Assembly (NCBI GenBank): GCA_017935565.1
Contig: JAGBHK010000017.1
Span: forward strand, 155,135 to 219,134
Reading direction: 5' to 3'
Length of the DNA stretch: 64,000 bases
Origin: Lachnospiraceae bacterium
GTDB lineage: Bacteria > Bacillota > Clostridia > Lachnospirales > Lachnospiraceae
Shown here: piece after piece, positions 51,763 through 64,000 of the stretch
Position numbering within the stretch: position 1 is the stretch's first letter
How the letters are laid out: each line of letters opens with the position of its first letter
Notes under the pieces: model-generated
What the model saw: only the letters and a program-made list of their open reading frames with translations
What the model was told of the DNA's origin: nothing
The model's database searches: none
Made by a program: the position numbers and the translations under genes

Positions 51763-52911
51763 ATGAAAAAAATAGTAATAATTGGTGCAAGTGAATTTCA
51801 AAACCCATTAATATTAAAAGCAAAGGAATTTGGGTATGAAACACATGTGTTTGCGTGGAAAGATGGCTCAGTAGGAGAAAAAACTGCTGATTATTTTTAT
51901 GATATAAGTATAGTAAATAAAGAAGAGATATATGAAAAATGTGTTGGAATACAACCAGATGCGGTTGCTACTATAGCTTCAGATTTGGCAAATATAACGG
52001 TTCAGTATTTATGTAAAAAATTAGGTTTAATATGTAATAGTGATAAATGTATAGAGAATTCTACAAATAAATATAAGATGCGAAGAGCATTGGAAGAAAA
52101 TGGTGTTAAAGTGCCTAAATACACAACAATTGTGGATATTCAAGATAAGCATAAAATACAGAAATTTGAATTTCCAATTATTATAAAACCAACAGATCGT
52201 TCTGGAAGTAGAGGGATTACTAAAGTGAATAATGGTGAAGAGTTAGATTATGGTGTTGAGAAAGCATTAAAATACTCTTTTGAGAAAGCAGCCATTGTTG
52301 AGGAATATATAACTGGTGATGAGTATAGTTGCGAAACTATATCTTGGAAGGGCGAGCATCATATTTTGGCAATTACTAAAAAATTTACAACTGGGTCGCC
52401 TAAATTTATTGAAACAGCACATATAGAGCCAGCTAATTTGGAAAAATGTGATATTGACAAGGTGAAAGAAGAAGTAATAAAAGCATTAGATGCTTTGGAT
52501 ATTAAATATGGGGCCGCACATACAGAGTTTAAAATATCAGAAAATGGAGAAGTGAGAATAATAGAAATAGGTTCACGTATGGGAGGTGATTGTATAGGTT
52601 CGCATTTAGTTGGTATAACTACAGGGTTCGATTATTTGAAAATGGTAATAGATGTGGCTATGGGGATAGAACCACAATTTGATGTTGGTTGCGCTAAAAG
52701 ATTTGCAGCTGTAAAATTTGTTTTTGAAAAAAAAGATATAGAAACTCTTGAAAAAATTAGAAAAGAGTGTTCGGAAGATATTATATATATTAGTGAAATT
52801 GAACGATTTGATAATAGGGAAATTGTTGATAGTGGGAGCAGATATGGTTTTTATATTGTAAAGGGCAATGGATACAATGAATTGTTACAAAAACTGGAAA
52901 TATTTGAGTGA
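51763..52911 (+). CDS. ATP-grasp family ligase
   Basis: 382 residues. N-terminal Rossmann-like part (KIVIIGASEFQNPLILKAKEFGYETHVF), central ATP-grasp lid (FPIIIKPTDRSGSRGITKVNNGEEL) and C-terminal metal-binding KYGAAHTEFKISENGEVRIIEIGSRMGGD in outline. Such proteins form an amide or ester bond from a carboxylate and ATP, for example attaching an amino acid to an amino sugar. RBS GAGAG. It opens the cassette of four genes. Confidence 0.88.
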   Translation: MKKIVIIGASEFQNPLILKAKEFGYETHVFAWKDGSVGEKTADYFYDISIVNKEEIYEKCVGIQPDAVATIASDLANITVQYLCKKLGLICNSDKCIENSTNKYKMRRALEENGVKVPKYTTIVDIQDKHKIQKFEFPIIIKPTDRSGSRGITKVNNGEELDYGVEKALKYSFEKAAIVEEYITGDEYSCETISWKGEHHILAITKKFTTGSPKFIETAHIEPANLEKCDIDKVKEEVIKALDALDIKYGAAHTEFKISENGEVRIIEIGSRMGGDCIGSHLVGITTGFDYLKMVIDVAMGIEPQFDVGCAKRFAAVKFVFEKKDIETLEKIRKECSEDIIYISEIERFDNREIVDSGSRYGFYIVKGNGYNELLQKLEIFE

Positions 52912-52932
52912 AAAAAGTAGGAGGTTTTCGGT

Positions 52933-53904
52933 ATGAAGAAGATAGTAATATTTGGTGCGACAGGAAATTTGGGAATGTATTTTGTGGATTATTGCATGGA
53001 AAAGATTGATTCTGAACAGTACGAAATTATTTGTGTTGGTAGAAAAAATAAAGTTTGGTTTGAAAAAAATAATATAAAATTTTATCAAGTTGACATAAGA
53101 AATGAGGAGGATTTTGAAAAATTACCGAAAACTGATATTTATGCTGTTGTGAATATGGCAGGATTACTGCCGGCATATACTAGAGATGACAATCCGTTTG
53201 CATACCTAGATACTAATGTGGTTGGTGGGCTTAGGGTTTTAGAATATGCAAGAAAAACAGGAGCTGACAGAATTTTATATACACAAACATGGGCTGAAAT
53301 GGCCGGATATTGGGGGAAAGAAGAGGTTTTATCGCCAAAAATGGAGCGAAAACTTAAGTATGATGGAGATCATGCATTTTATTCGATTACAAAGAGTATG
53401 ATAGTGGATACTATGAAGTATTATAAGTGTCAATTTGGATTAAAAGATTTTGTTTTTAGATTACCAAATATTTATTTGTATAGTCCTGAAAAAAAATACT
53501 ATGTTGATGGCGTTGAAAAGTATATAGGATATAGATATATGATTGATAGAGCGATAAGTGGAGAAAATATGGAGTTGTGGGGGAATCCTAATGCGTTTAA
53601 AGATATAGTGTATGTAAAGGATTTTTGTCAAATGATGTATAAAGCGTTGTTTGCAAATGTAGATGGTGGAACATACAATGTTGGAACGGGGAAAAAGACG
53701 ACATTGAAAGAACAAATACAAGGAATTATAGATGTGTTTGGAAATGGAAATGAAATTGTTATGTGTACTGATAAACCAAGTTTTACAAGTTTTGTAATGG
53801 ATATAAGTAATGCAAGAGAAGAATTGGGATACAATCCAGAATATAGTTATATTGAATATTTAGAGGATTATAAAAAAGAAATGAAAATGAATCGTTTTTG
53901 GTAG
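52933..53904 (+). CDS. NAD-dependent epimerase/dehydratase (SDR)
   Basis: 323 residues: GATGNLG nucleotide loop at the start, the catalytic YSITK (Tyr-x3-Lys), VNMAG and the C-terminal TYNVGTGKKTTLKEQ substrate part. It probably modifies a nucleotide sugar. 21 bases follow the ATP-grasp gene. Confidence 0.9.
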   Translation: MKKIVIFGATGNLGMYFVDYCMEKIDSEQYEIICVGRKNKVWFEKNNIKFYQVDIRNEEDFEKLPKTDIYAVVNMAGLLPAYTRDDNPFAYLDTNVVGGLRVLEYARKTGADRILYTQTWAEMAGYWGKEEVLSPKMERKLKYDGDHAFYSITKSMIVDTMKYYKCQFGLKDFVFRLPNIYLYSPEKKYYVDGVEKYIGYRYMIDRAISGENMELWGNPNAFKDIVYVKDFCQMMYKALFANVDGGTYNVGTGKKTTLKEQIQGIIDVFGNGNEIVMCTDKPSFTSFVMDISNAREELGYNPEYSYIEYLEDYKKEMKMNRFW

Positions 53905-53938
53905 AATTATTTTGAAAGAATTAGAGAGGCTAAGAAAT

Positions 53939-55480
53939 ATGGTACAGTGGATAAAAGATGCAATAAATCTGTGTGTGCAGGCACCTGATATGGAAGAAAT
54001 CGACATAAAACAAAATTTTGAGGTATTAGAAAAAAGATATAATTTGTTTAAGGAACACGAAAAACTTGAAATTAGTAACACATTAAGAACTAGCTTTATG
54101 AGTAGAGATTTAGTGTATATATGTTCGTGGCTATGTACTAGCGTTAAGAGTGAATATTTTCAAAAAGATTTAATGTATGCGCTGTTATCTGGTGAATTTA
54201 CAACAGATGAATTGATAATGTTAATAGTTCAAACGAGAATATTTATAGAAGGCATGTGGGGTGAAAAGTTCATCTTGCAAAAAAAAACAATTAAGCAGTT
54301 GAAAGATGAATTGAAAATTAATTTACCTTATAATGAAATAAATAATAGAAATCAAAAAGAAATTGTTATTATTACAGAACAAATTTTGAATATGTATCAT
54401 GCCCCTACGAGAATTGTACTGGAAACGATAAGAGTTTTGATTAAAATTGGATATAATGTTACAGTTTTTATTTGTCCTTCTAACAAGGGGTTACCGATTG
54501 ATGTGTGGGCTGGACCTAGAGGGGTTATGTATAGCCTGAAGGGTATTAGAGACGAAGAATGGGTATTGATACCATATAAAGATATTCAAATAAAGAGTTG
54601 TCAGTTTGAATTAGAAGGGGATTATATATCTAAGTATAAGAAAATGTTACATTTTATAAACATTATTAATCCTATTTTTGTATACAATATGGGTATGATT
54701 AATCCGATTGCAGATTTGGCTGGAATCTTCACTACAGTTGTTTCGCAAGGAATGACTCAAGAATATCCTTTTTCAGTTGCAGAAATAGTAATGAAGGCGC
54801 AACTTGAAGATGAAGATAAAGAGAGAATGTATAATGAATTCCTAGGAGAGGAACAAAAGAAAATATGTATGGATAAAACATTTCCAGTGGTATTTGATGA
54901 TGGTGGGGAGAAATGCTATAGAGATATGTATGGGATAGGGGAAGATGAATTTGTAATTGCAATTGTGGGTAGTAGACTTGACCAGGAAATTGATAATGAA
55001 TTTCTTGGGTTGATGAAGAATATTTCGGAAAGGGCTGACAATGTTTCGTTTGCTATTATAGGGGAGATAAAAGAAATACAGGAAAAAGTAGATGTGGTGT
55101 TAGGAAATAAAGTGCATTGGCTTGGGTTTTGCAAGAATTTAATTAATGTATATGGGATAGTAGATTTGTATATGAATCCTAAACGAATAGGTGGAGGGTG
55201 GAGTAGTGCTATGGCTATTCGAGCAGGGGTTCCGGTTATAACTTTACCGGATTGTGATGTGGCTCTCTGGGTTGGAGAGGAATTTGTTGTTGATAGTTAT
55301 ACGGATATGTTGGATAATGTGGTTAGATATGCTTCAGATAGTGATTATTACAATTGCAAGAAGAATAGTGTATTGGTAAAGAATTCGCAATCGTCAGAAC
55401 AAGAAATAACAGATTATGTAGTGGAAAAAATAAATAAAATATATGAAGCGATGGAGGTGGATTATCATGTTACCATTTAA
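53939..55480 (+). CDS. Glycosyltransferase-like protein (GT4/GT-B fold)
   Basis: 513 residues. The second half resembles a GT-B acceptor/donor domain: FVIAIVGSRLDQEIDNEFLGLMKNISERADNVSFAIIGE, HWLGFCKNLINVYGIVDLYMNPKRIGGGWSSAMAIRAGVPVITLPDCD in outline. The first half is helical and has no recognised motif. ATG at 53939 has GAGAGG upstream; an in-frame TTG at 53912 has no ribosome site. It overlaps the aminotransferase gene by 14 bases. Confidence 0.75.
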   Translation: MVQWIKDAINLCVQAPDMEEIDIKQNFEVLEKRYNLFKEHEKLEISNTLRTSFMSRDLVYICSWLCTSVKSEYFQKDLMYALLSGEFTTDELIMLIVQTRIFIEGMWGEKFILQKKTIKQLKDELKINLPYNEINNRNQKEIVIITEQILNMYHAPTRIVLETIRVLIKIGYNVTVFICPSNKGLPIDVWAGPRGVMYSLKGIRDEEWVLIPYKDIQIKSCQFELEGDYISKYKKMLHFINIINPIFVYNMGMINPIADLAGIFTTVVSQGMTQEYPFSVAEIVMKAQLEDEDKERMYNEFLGEEQKKICMDKTFPVVFDDGGEKCYRDMYGIGEDEFVIAIVGSRLDQEIDNEFLGLMKNISERADNVSFAIIGEIKEIQEKVDVVLGNKVHWLGFCKNLINVYGIVDLYMNPKRIGGGWSSAMAIRAGVPVITLPDCDVALWVGEEFVVDSYTDMLDNVVRYASDSDYYNCKKNSVLVKNSQSSEQEITDYVVEKINKIYEAMEVDYHVTI

Positions 55481-56594
55481 TGAGCCTATTTATGCTGAAA
55501 AAGGAATAGCATATATCGTAGAAGCAATTATTAAAAACAAAAGATTGAATGGAGATGGACCGTTTACTGCTAGATGTACTCAGTGGTTTAATAACAGATT
55601 AAAAGTCAAAACCCTACTTACAACATCATGTACACATGCGTTGGAAATGACTTCGTTATTGGCAGATATAAAGCCAGGAGATGAAGTTATTATGCCATCG
55701 TATACATTTGTGTCAACGGCAGATGCTTTTGCTATAAGAGGAGCAAAAATAAAGTTCGTAGACATTAGAAAAGATACAATGAACATTGATGAAACACTTA
55801 TAGAAAATGCAATTACTGAAAAGACAAAGGCTATTGTTCCTGTTCATTATGCTGGTGTTGGATGCGAGATGGATACAATATGTGATATTGCGAAACGTCA
55901 TAATTTATTTGTTATTGAAGATGCGGCACAAGGTATGATGGCTACATATAAAGGTAAATTTCTCGGTACAATAGGTGATTTTGGTGCATATAGTTTTCAT
56001 GAAACCAAAAACTATACTATGGGCGAAGGTGGATTGTTTTTAGTTAATCGTGATGAATATGTGGAGCGAAGTGAAATTATTCGCGAGAAAGGAACGAATA
56101 GAGCTAAATTTTTTAGGGGTGAAGTGGATAAATATAGCTGGGTTGATGTTGGTTCTTCGTATTTGCCTAGCGAAATGAATGCTGCTTATCTATTACCTCA
56201 ACTTGAAATGGCGGAAGAAATTAATAATCAAAGATTGAAATTATGGAATATGTATTATGAAGAACTTAAAGAATTGGAAGATAAGGAAAAAATTGAATTG
56301 CCATACATACCGAAAGAATGTGAACATAATGCCCATATGTTTTATTTGAAGACAAGAGATTTGAATGAACGTACAAAACTCATAGAATATTTGGCAAATA
56401 ATAATGTTAAGGCAGTATTTCATTATGTTCCTTTGCATTCTGCGATTGCAGGTAGGAAATACGGTGAATTTGTTGGAGAAGATAGGTATACAACTAGTGA
56501 AAGTGATAGATTAGTAAGATTGCCAATGTACTATGCATTGAAGGAAGAAGATTTAAAATATGTATGTGGTTTAGTTAAAACATTTTTTAAGTAA
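55467..56594 (+). CDS. DegT/DnrJ/EryC1/StrS sugar aminotransferase
   Basis: 375 residues of the PLP-dependent sugar aminotransferase family: GDGPFTARC, TTSCTHALEMTSLLADIKPGDEVIMPSYTFVSTADAFAIRGA, DAAQGMMATYKGKFLGTIGDFGAYSFHETKN with the PLP lysine (HETKN) and GEGGLF. It resembles WecE/RffA, which makes a TDP-4-amino-4,6-dideoxyhexose. ATG at 55467 follows GGAGGTGG. It closes the cassette. Confidence 0.92.
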   Translation: MLPFNEPIYAEKGIAYIVEAIIKNKRLNGDGPFTARCTQWFNNRLKVKTLLTTSCTHALEMTSLLADIKPGDEVIMPSYTFVSTADAFAIRGAKIKFVDIRKDTMNIDETLIENAITEKTKAIVPVHYAGVGCEMDTICDIAKRHNLFVIEDAAQGMMATYKGKFLGTIGDFGAYSFHETKNYTMGEGGLFLVNRDEYVERSEIIREKGTNRAKFFRGEVDKYSWVDVGSSYLPSEMNAAYLLPQLEMAEEINNQRLKLWNMYYEELKELEDKEKIELPYIPKECEHNAHMFYLKTRDLNERTKLIEYLANNNVKAVFHYVPLHSAIAGRKYGEFVGEDRYTTSESDRLVRLPMYYALKEEDLKYVCGLVKTFFK

Positions 56595-56663
56595 ATCATA
56601 ATATCATGCTTATACCCAAAGATAAGTGTGAGTTTACAAAAAACTAAAAAAATAAAAAAACAC

Positions 56664-56692
56664 TTGACAATCACAAGCCAAGGTGGTATTAT
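56664..56692 (+). promoter_or_regulatory. Promoter of rplJ-rplL
   Basis: TTGACA, 17-base spacer, TATTAT; the L10 leader follows at once. Confidence 0.8.
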
Positions 56693-56698
56693 CACTAA

Positions 56699-56826
56699 GG
56701 CTTGTGACAAACAAGTTCGCCGAAGACAGTAGGTTCACATGATGTGAGTAAGCTAAAACGCCTACCGAGGAAATCTTTTTTTAATAAATTGATTTGTACC
56801 TCTCTGTCTTTGCAGAGAGTTTTTTT
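56699..56826 (+). promoter_or_regulatory. L10 leader RNA with terminator
   Basis: The leader contains CCGAAGACAGTAGGT...GCTAAAACGCCTACCGAGG, the L10-L12 binding kink-turn domain, and ends in the attenuator hairpin CTCTCTG / CAGAGAG followed by TTTTTTT (56800-56826). This is the known rplJL autoregulatory leader. Confidence 0.85.
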
Positions 56827-56856
56827 CGGCTTTAGATTAAAATAGGAGGCAGAAAA

Positions 56857-57351
56857 ATGGCAAAAGTAGAAATTAAGAAACCTATAGTTGATGAAATCAG
56901 CGAGTTACTTAATGGCGCTAAATCAGCAGTTCTTGTTGACTACCGTGGACTTACAGTAGAACAGGATACAAAGCTTCGTAAGCAGTTAAGAGAAGCTGGC
57001 GTTGTTTACAAAGTATACAAGAACTCAATGATCAACTTCGCTGTTAAGGGTACAGAATTCGAAGAGTTAAGCAAACACTTAGAAGGACCTACAGCTATCG
57101 CTATTTCAAAGGAAGACGCTACAGCTCCAGCAAGAATCTTATTCAACTTCACAAAAGAAGCTGATAAGCTTGAATTAAAGGCTGGTGTAGTTGAAGGAAC
57201 ATACTATGATGAGAACGGTATCAAAGTTATCGCTACTATCCCATCAAGAGAAGAACTTCTTTCAAAATTACTTGGCAGTATGCAGTCACCAATCACAAAC
57301 TTTGCTCGTGTTATTAAGCAGATCGCTGAAAAGAACGAAGCAAACGCATAA
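56857..57351 (+). CDS. rplJ: 50S ribosomal protein L10
   Basis: 164 residues: AKVEIKKPIVDEISELLNGAKSAVLVDYRGLTVEQDTKLRKQLREAGVVYKVYKNSM in outline, the L10 signature. RBS AGGAGG; own leader and promoter because of the upstream insertion. Confidence 0.97.
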   Translation: MAKVEIKKPIVDEISELLNGAKSAVLVDYRGLTVEQDTKLRKQLREAGVVYKVYKNSMINFAVKGTEFEELSKHLEGPTAIAISKEDATAPARILFNFTKEADKLELKAGVVEGTYYDENGIKVIATIPSREELLSKLLGSMQSPITNFARVIKQIAEKNEANA

Positions 57352-57401
57352 TTATTAGAACATAAAACAAATTAAAAGTATTTAAAATGGAGGAAATTAA
57401 A

Positions 57402-57767
57402 ATGACAACTCAGGAAATTATTGAAGTAATCAAAGGTTTATCAGTATTAGAATTAAATGATTTAGTAAAAGCATGTGAAGAAGAATTTGGCGTTTCTGCA
57501 GCAGCAGGCGTTGTAGTTGCAGCAGCAGGTGGTGCAGCTGAAGCAGCTGAAGAAAAGACAGAATTCGACGTAGAATTAACAAACGCTGGTGATCAGAAAG
57601 TTAAGGTTATCAAGGTTGTTAAGGATGCTACAGGTCTTGGACTTAAAGAAGCTAAGGATCTTGTTGATGGCGCTCCTAAGGTTATCAAGGAAGGCGTTTC
57701 AAAGGCAGAAGCTGATGAACTTAAGGCTAAGTTAGAAGAAGTTGGAGCACAGGTTACAGTAAAATAA
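57402..57767 (+). CDS. rplL: 50S ribosomal protein L7/L12
   Basis: 121 residues: N-terminal dimerisation helices, the Ala/Gly-rich hinge [28 protein letters not shown], and the C-terminal factor-binding [41 protein letters not shown] in outline. ATG at 57402 after GGAGG. Confidence 0.97.
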   Translation: MTTQEIIEVIKGLSVLELNDLVKACEEEFGVSAAAGVVVAAAGGAAEAAEEKTEFDVELTNAGDQKVKVIKVVKDATGLGLKEAKDLVDGAPKVIKEGVSKAEADELKAKLEEVGAQVTVK

Positions 57768-57801
57768 TCGTGACGACTTTGAGTAAAGTGTTATAAATAC
57801 G

Positions 57802-57859
57802 AAAAGAGGAGCTTGGATGCGAATGTGCTTGCACAATTCGCGATAAGCTTCTCTTTTTG
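57802..57859 (+). terminator. Terminator after rplL, nested hairpin
   Basis: Outer stem AAAAGAGGAGCTT / AAGCTTCTCTTTTT with an inner GCGAATGTGC / GCACAATTCGC around TT. Confidence 0.85.
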
Positions 57860-57863
57860 TATG

Positions 57864-58045
57864 CGTGGACATTCTGCGAATGTCCACGTGTGAATTGAGC
57901 GAAGCTCAAGACACTTGACACTTCGAGAGCATAAAAAAAGCGCAGAGAATGCTTACATTCATCTGAACTTTTTATTATTCGTGAACATAGGACGCATGAC
58001 TTTACGAAGTAAATTTCGAGGTGCTTCTCGATATAAAAATGGACA
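57864..58045. repeat. Hairpin-dense region between rplL and the lipoprotein gene
   Basis: Contains CGTGGACATTC-tgc-GAATGTCCACG (57864-57888, perfect 11 bp), TTGAGC-GAA-GCTCAA, and further short dyads. The minus-strand frame over it (57754-58164) looks like chance. No gene is supported. Confidence 0.6.
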
Positions 58046-58068
58046 TTGAGGATGAAAAGAAGTATAAT
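58040..58068 (+). promoter_or_regulatory. Promoter of the small lipoprotein gene
   Basis: TGGACA, 17-base spacer, TATAAT, 35 bases before the start codon. Confidence 0.55.
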
Positions 58069-58102
58069 ATAAATATCTTTTGTGTTCGTAAGGAGGAATA
58101 AT

Positions 58103-58591
58103 ATGTTTAAGGTTTCAAAGAAAAAATTAGTATTATTAATGTTGATGCTTTTGAGTGTGTTCACATTGTTTGTTGCATGCGGTGAGGAAGAAGATGACGA
58201 CGATGATGAGAAAAGTACAAGAACGATAAAAAAAGAAGAAAGTCAGGATTTGAAAGTTCTTGATTCTGTATATCAAGCGATGATGAATGGGTTGTCGGTG
58301 GAATCAGTATATATAGAATGTAAAGATGGTTTTAGTGCAACTAAGTTATCTGATATATTGGCTGAAGATTCTGAACTGTCACAAAAATTGACAGAAGAAA
58401 TTGGTGAAGTTCCAAAGTTAAAAGCGGATTGTAATAAGGGTGCGGATATATATATCGAAATTATTGCTGAAAGATATAATATGAATGTAAGAGTTTTCTG
58501 TGCAACATCAGCAGATGGAGAACCTGTAGAATGTGAAGAGACAGAAGAGGAAGATGGCAAGCCAAAGAAAATGGAAGTGTTGTCAAGATAG
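58103..58591 (+). CDS. Small acidic lipoprotein, function unknown
   Basis: 162 residues. Lipobox LFVACG (Cys about 27), then an Asp/Glu run (EEEDDDDDE), a globular middle (VLDSVYQAMMNGLSVESVYIECKDGFSATKL) and an acidic/basic tail. It is anchored outside the membrane. No family is recognised; the middle has pilin-assembly-like spacing but no motif. TAAGGAGG precedes the ATG at 58103. It interrupts the normal rplL-rpoB neighbourhood and has its own promoter and terminator. Confidence 0.8.
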   Translation: MFKVSKKKLVLLMLMLLSVFTLFVACGEEEDDDDDEKSTRTIKKEESQDLKVLDSVYQAMMNGLSVESVYIECKDGFSATKLSDILAEDSELSQKLTEEIGEVPKLKADCNKGADIYIEIIAERYNMNVRVFCATSADGEPVECEETEEEDGKPKKMEVLSR

Positions 58592-58614
58592 TTTTTTAAA
58601 GGTTGAAAATTGTA

Positions 58615-58650
58615 AAGGTTTGGTCGAAAGACCGAACCTTATTTTTTATT
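58615..58650 (+). terminator. Terminator after the small lipoprotein gene
   Basis: Stem AAGGTTTGGTC / GACCGAACCTT with a GAAA tetraloop, then ATTTTTTATT. Confidence 0.88.
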
Positions 58651-58721
58651 ATATTAGGAAAATTCATACTAACTTTTATTTGAATAAATTAACAATTCCT
58701 AAAAAAAATTCCAAATTTTTC

Positions 58722-58750
58722 TTGACATGCTTTTTTTCTTGTGGTATGAT
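58722..58750 (+). promoter_or_regulatory. Promoter of rpoB-rpoC
   Basis: TTGACA, 17-base spacer, TATGAT. A leader of about 150 bases follows, with GCACTATTGT (58759) able to pair with ACAATTAGTGC (58803). Confidence 0.75.
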
Positions 58751-58911
58751 GGACAATGCACTATTGTGGCGAAGTGGCTCAATTATGCCCTTTTTTAAGA
58801 GATGAACAATTAGTGCTTCCATTAAAAGTGTGCAACTTGAGCAGGTACAGTGAAATCTAAAACATTGTATTGGTTGCATAAAAAAAAGAAAGACAGGGGT
58901 GGAATTGTCGT

Positions 58912-64000
<5,089 letters not shown>

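Noticed and set aside
57754-58164. 136-codon frame on the minus strand between rplL and the lipoprotein
   Set aside because: Covers a terminator and hairpins and overlaps the lipoprotein start; no ribosome site.

Overview
The window is a low-GC, AT-rich stretch of a Gram-positive Clostridia genome, most likely a motile Lachnospiraceae. The basis is gene content and order: spoIID, a spoIIQ-like gene and spoIIID, a FlgM/FliW/CsrA-controlled flagellar locus with flagellins, AzlCD, DegV, a GH43 lipoprotein, and the nusG-rplK-rplA / rplJL-rpoBC region. No rRNA, tRNA, CRISPR array, insertion sequence or integrase was seen. Family names come from reading motifs, not from database searches.

Region by region. 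0-4.4 kb: end of a repeat protein, azlCD, a hemolysin III family gene, then spoIIQ-like and spoIID on the minus strand. 4.6-17.4 kb: a lipoprotein PPIase, a ClC transporter, DegV, a large GH43 arabinanase-like lipoprotein, a chemoreceptor, a small ORF with its own promoter, a MetRS-like protein, and a DeoR / phosphatase / PLC-like / HAD operon. 17.4-21.9 kb: a compact accessory island with a candidate type I toxin-antitoxin pair, two XRE regulators, a dual-specificity phosphatase-like gene, an unrecognised 497-residue protein behind an 18-bp palindrome, and a type III toxin-antitoxin locus (ToxN/AbiQ-like toxin with its RNA). 21.9-26 kb: spoIIID, a two-component system, and about 1 kb of palindromes, a candidate small RNA and a 91-bp tandem repeat. 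26-29 kb: mbl, flgF, flgG, flgJ. 29-33 kb: recD2, comF, yvyF, a membrane protein. 33-49 kb: flgM, flgN, two flgK-like genes, flgL, fliW, csrA, flaG, fliD, fliS, two flagellins, a Maf-type flagellin glycosyltransferase and a FliD-like gene on the other strand. 49.3-64 kb: rpmG-secE-nusG-rplK-rplA, then a four-gene sugar cassette, then rplJ-rplL, a small lipoprotein, rpoB and partial rpoC.

How the parts work together. FlgM (anti-sigma-28), repeated TAAA-N15/17-CCGATA promoters, and FliW plus CsrA with a GGA-loop hairpin in the first flagellin leader form a two-layer control of filament synthesis. Maf and possibly the sugar cassette would decorate the filament or cell surface. The order spoIIID-mbl-flgF-flgG matches the Bacillus subtilis order (from memory), while spoIID/spoIIQ, which sit next to it there, are here about 17 kb away and inverted, with the accessory genes in between.

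The strongest novelty candidates are the type III toxin-antitoxin locus, the type I-like locus with a convergent antisense RNA, the spoIIID promoter nested inside a terminator, the candidate C-rich small RNA with the neighbouring 91-bp repeats, and the interruption of the ribosomal-RNA-polymerase gene cluster by sugar and lipoprotein genes.
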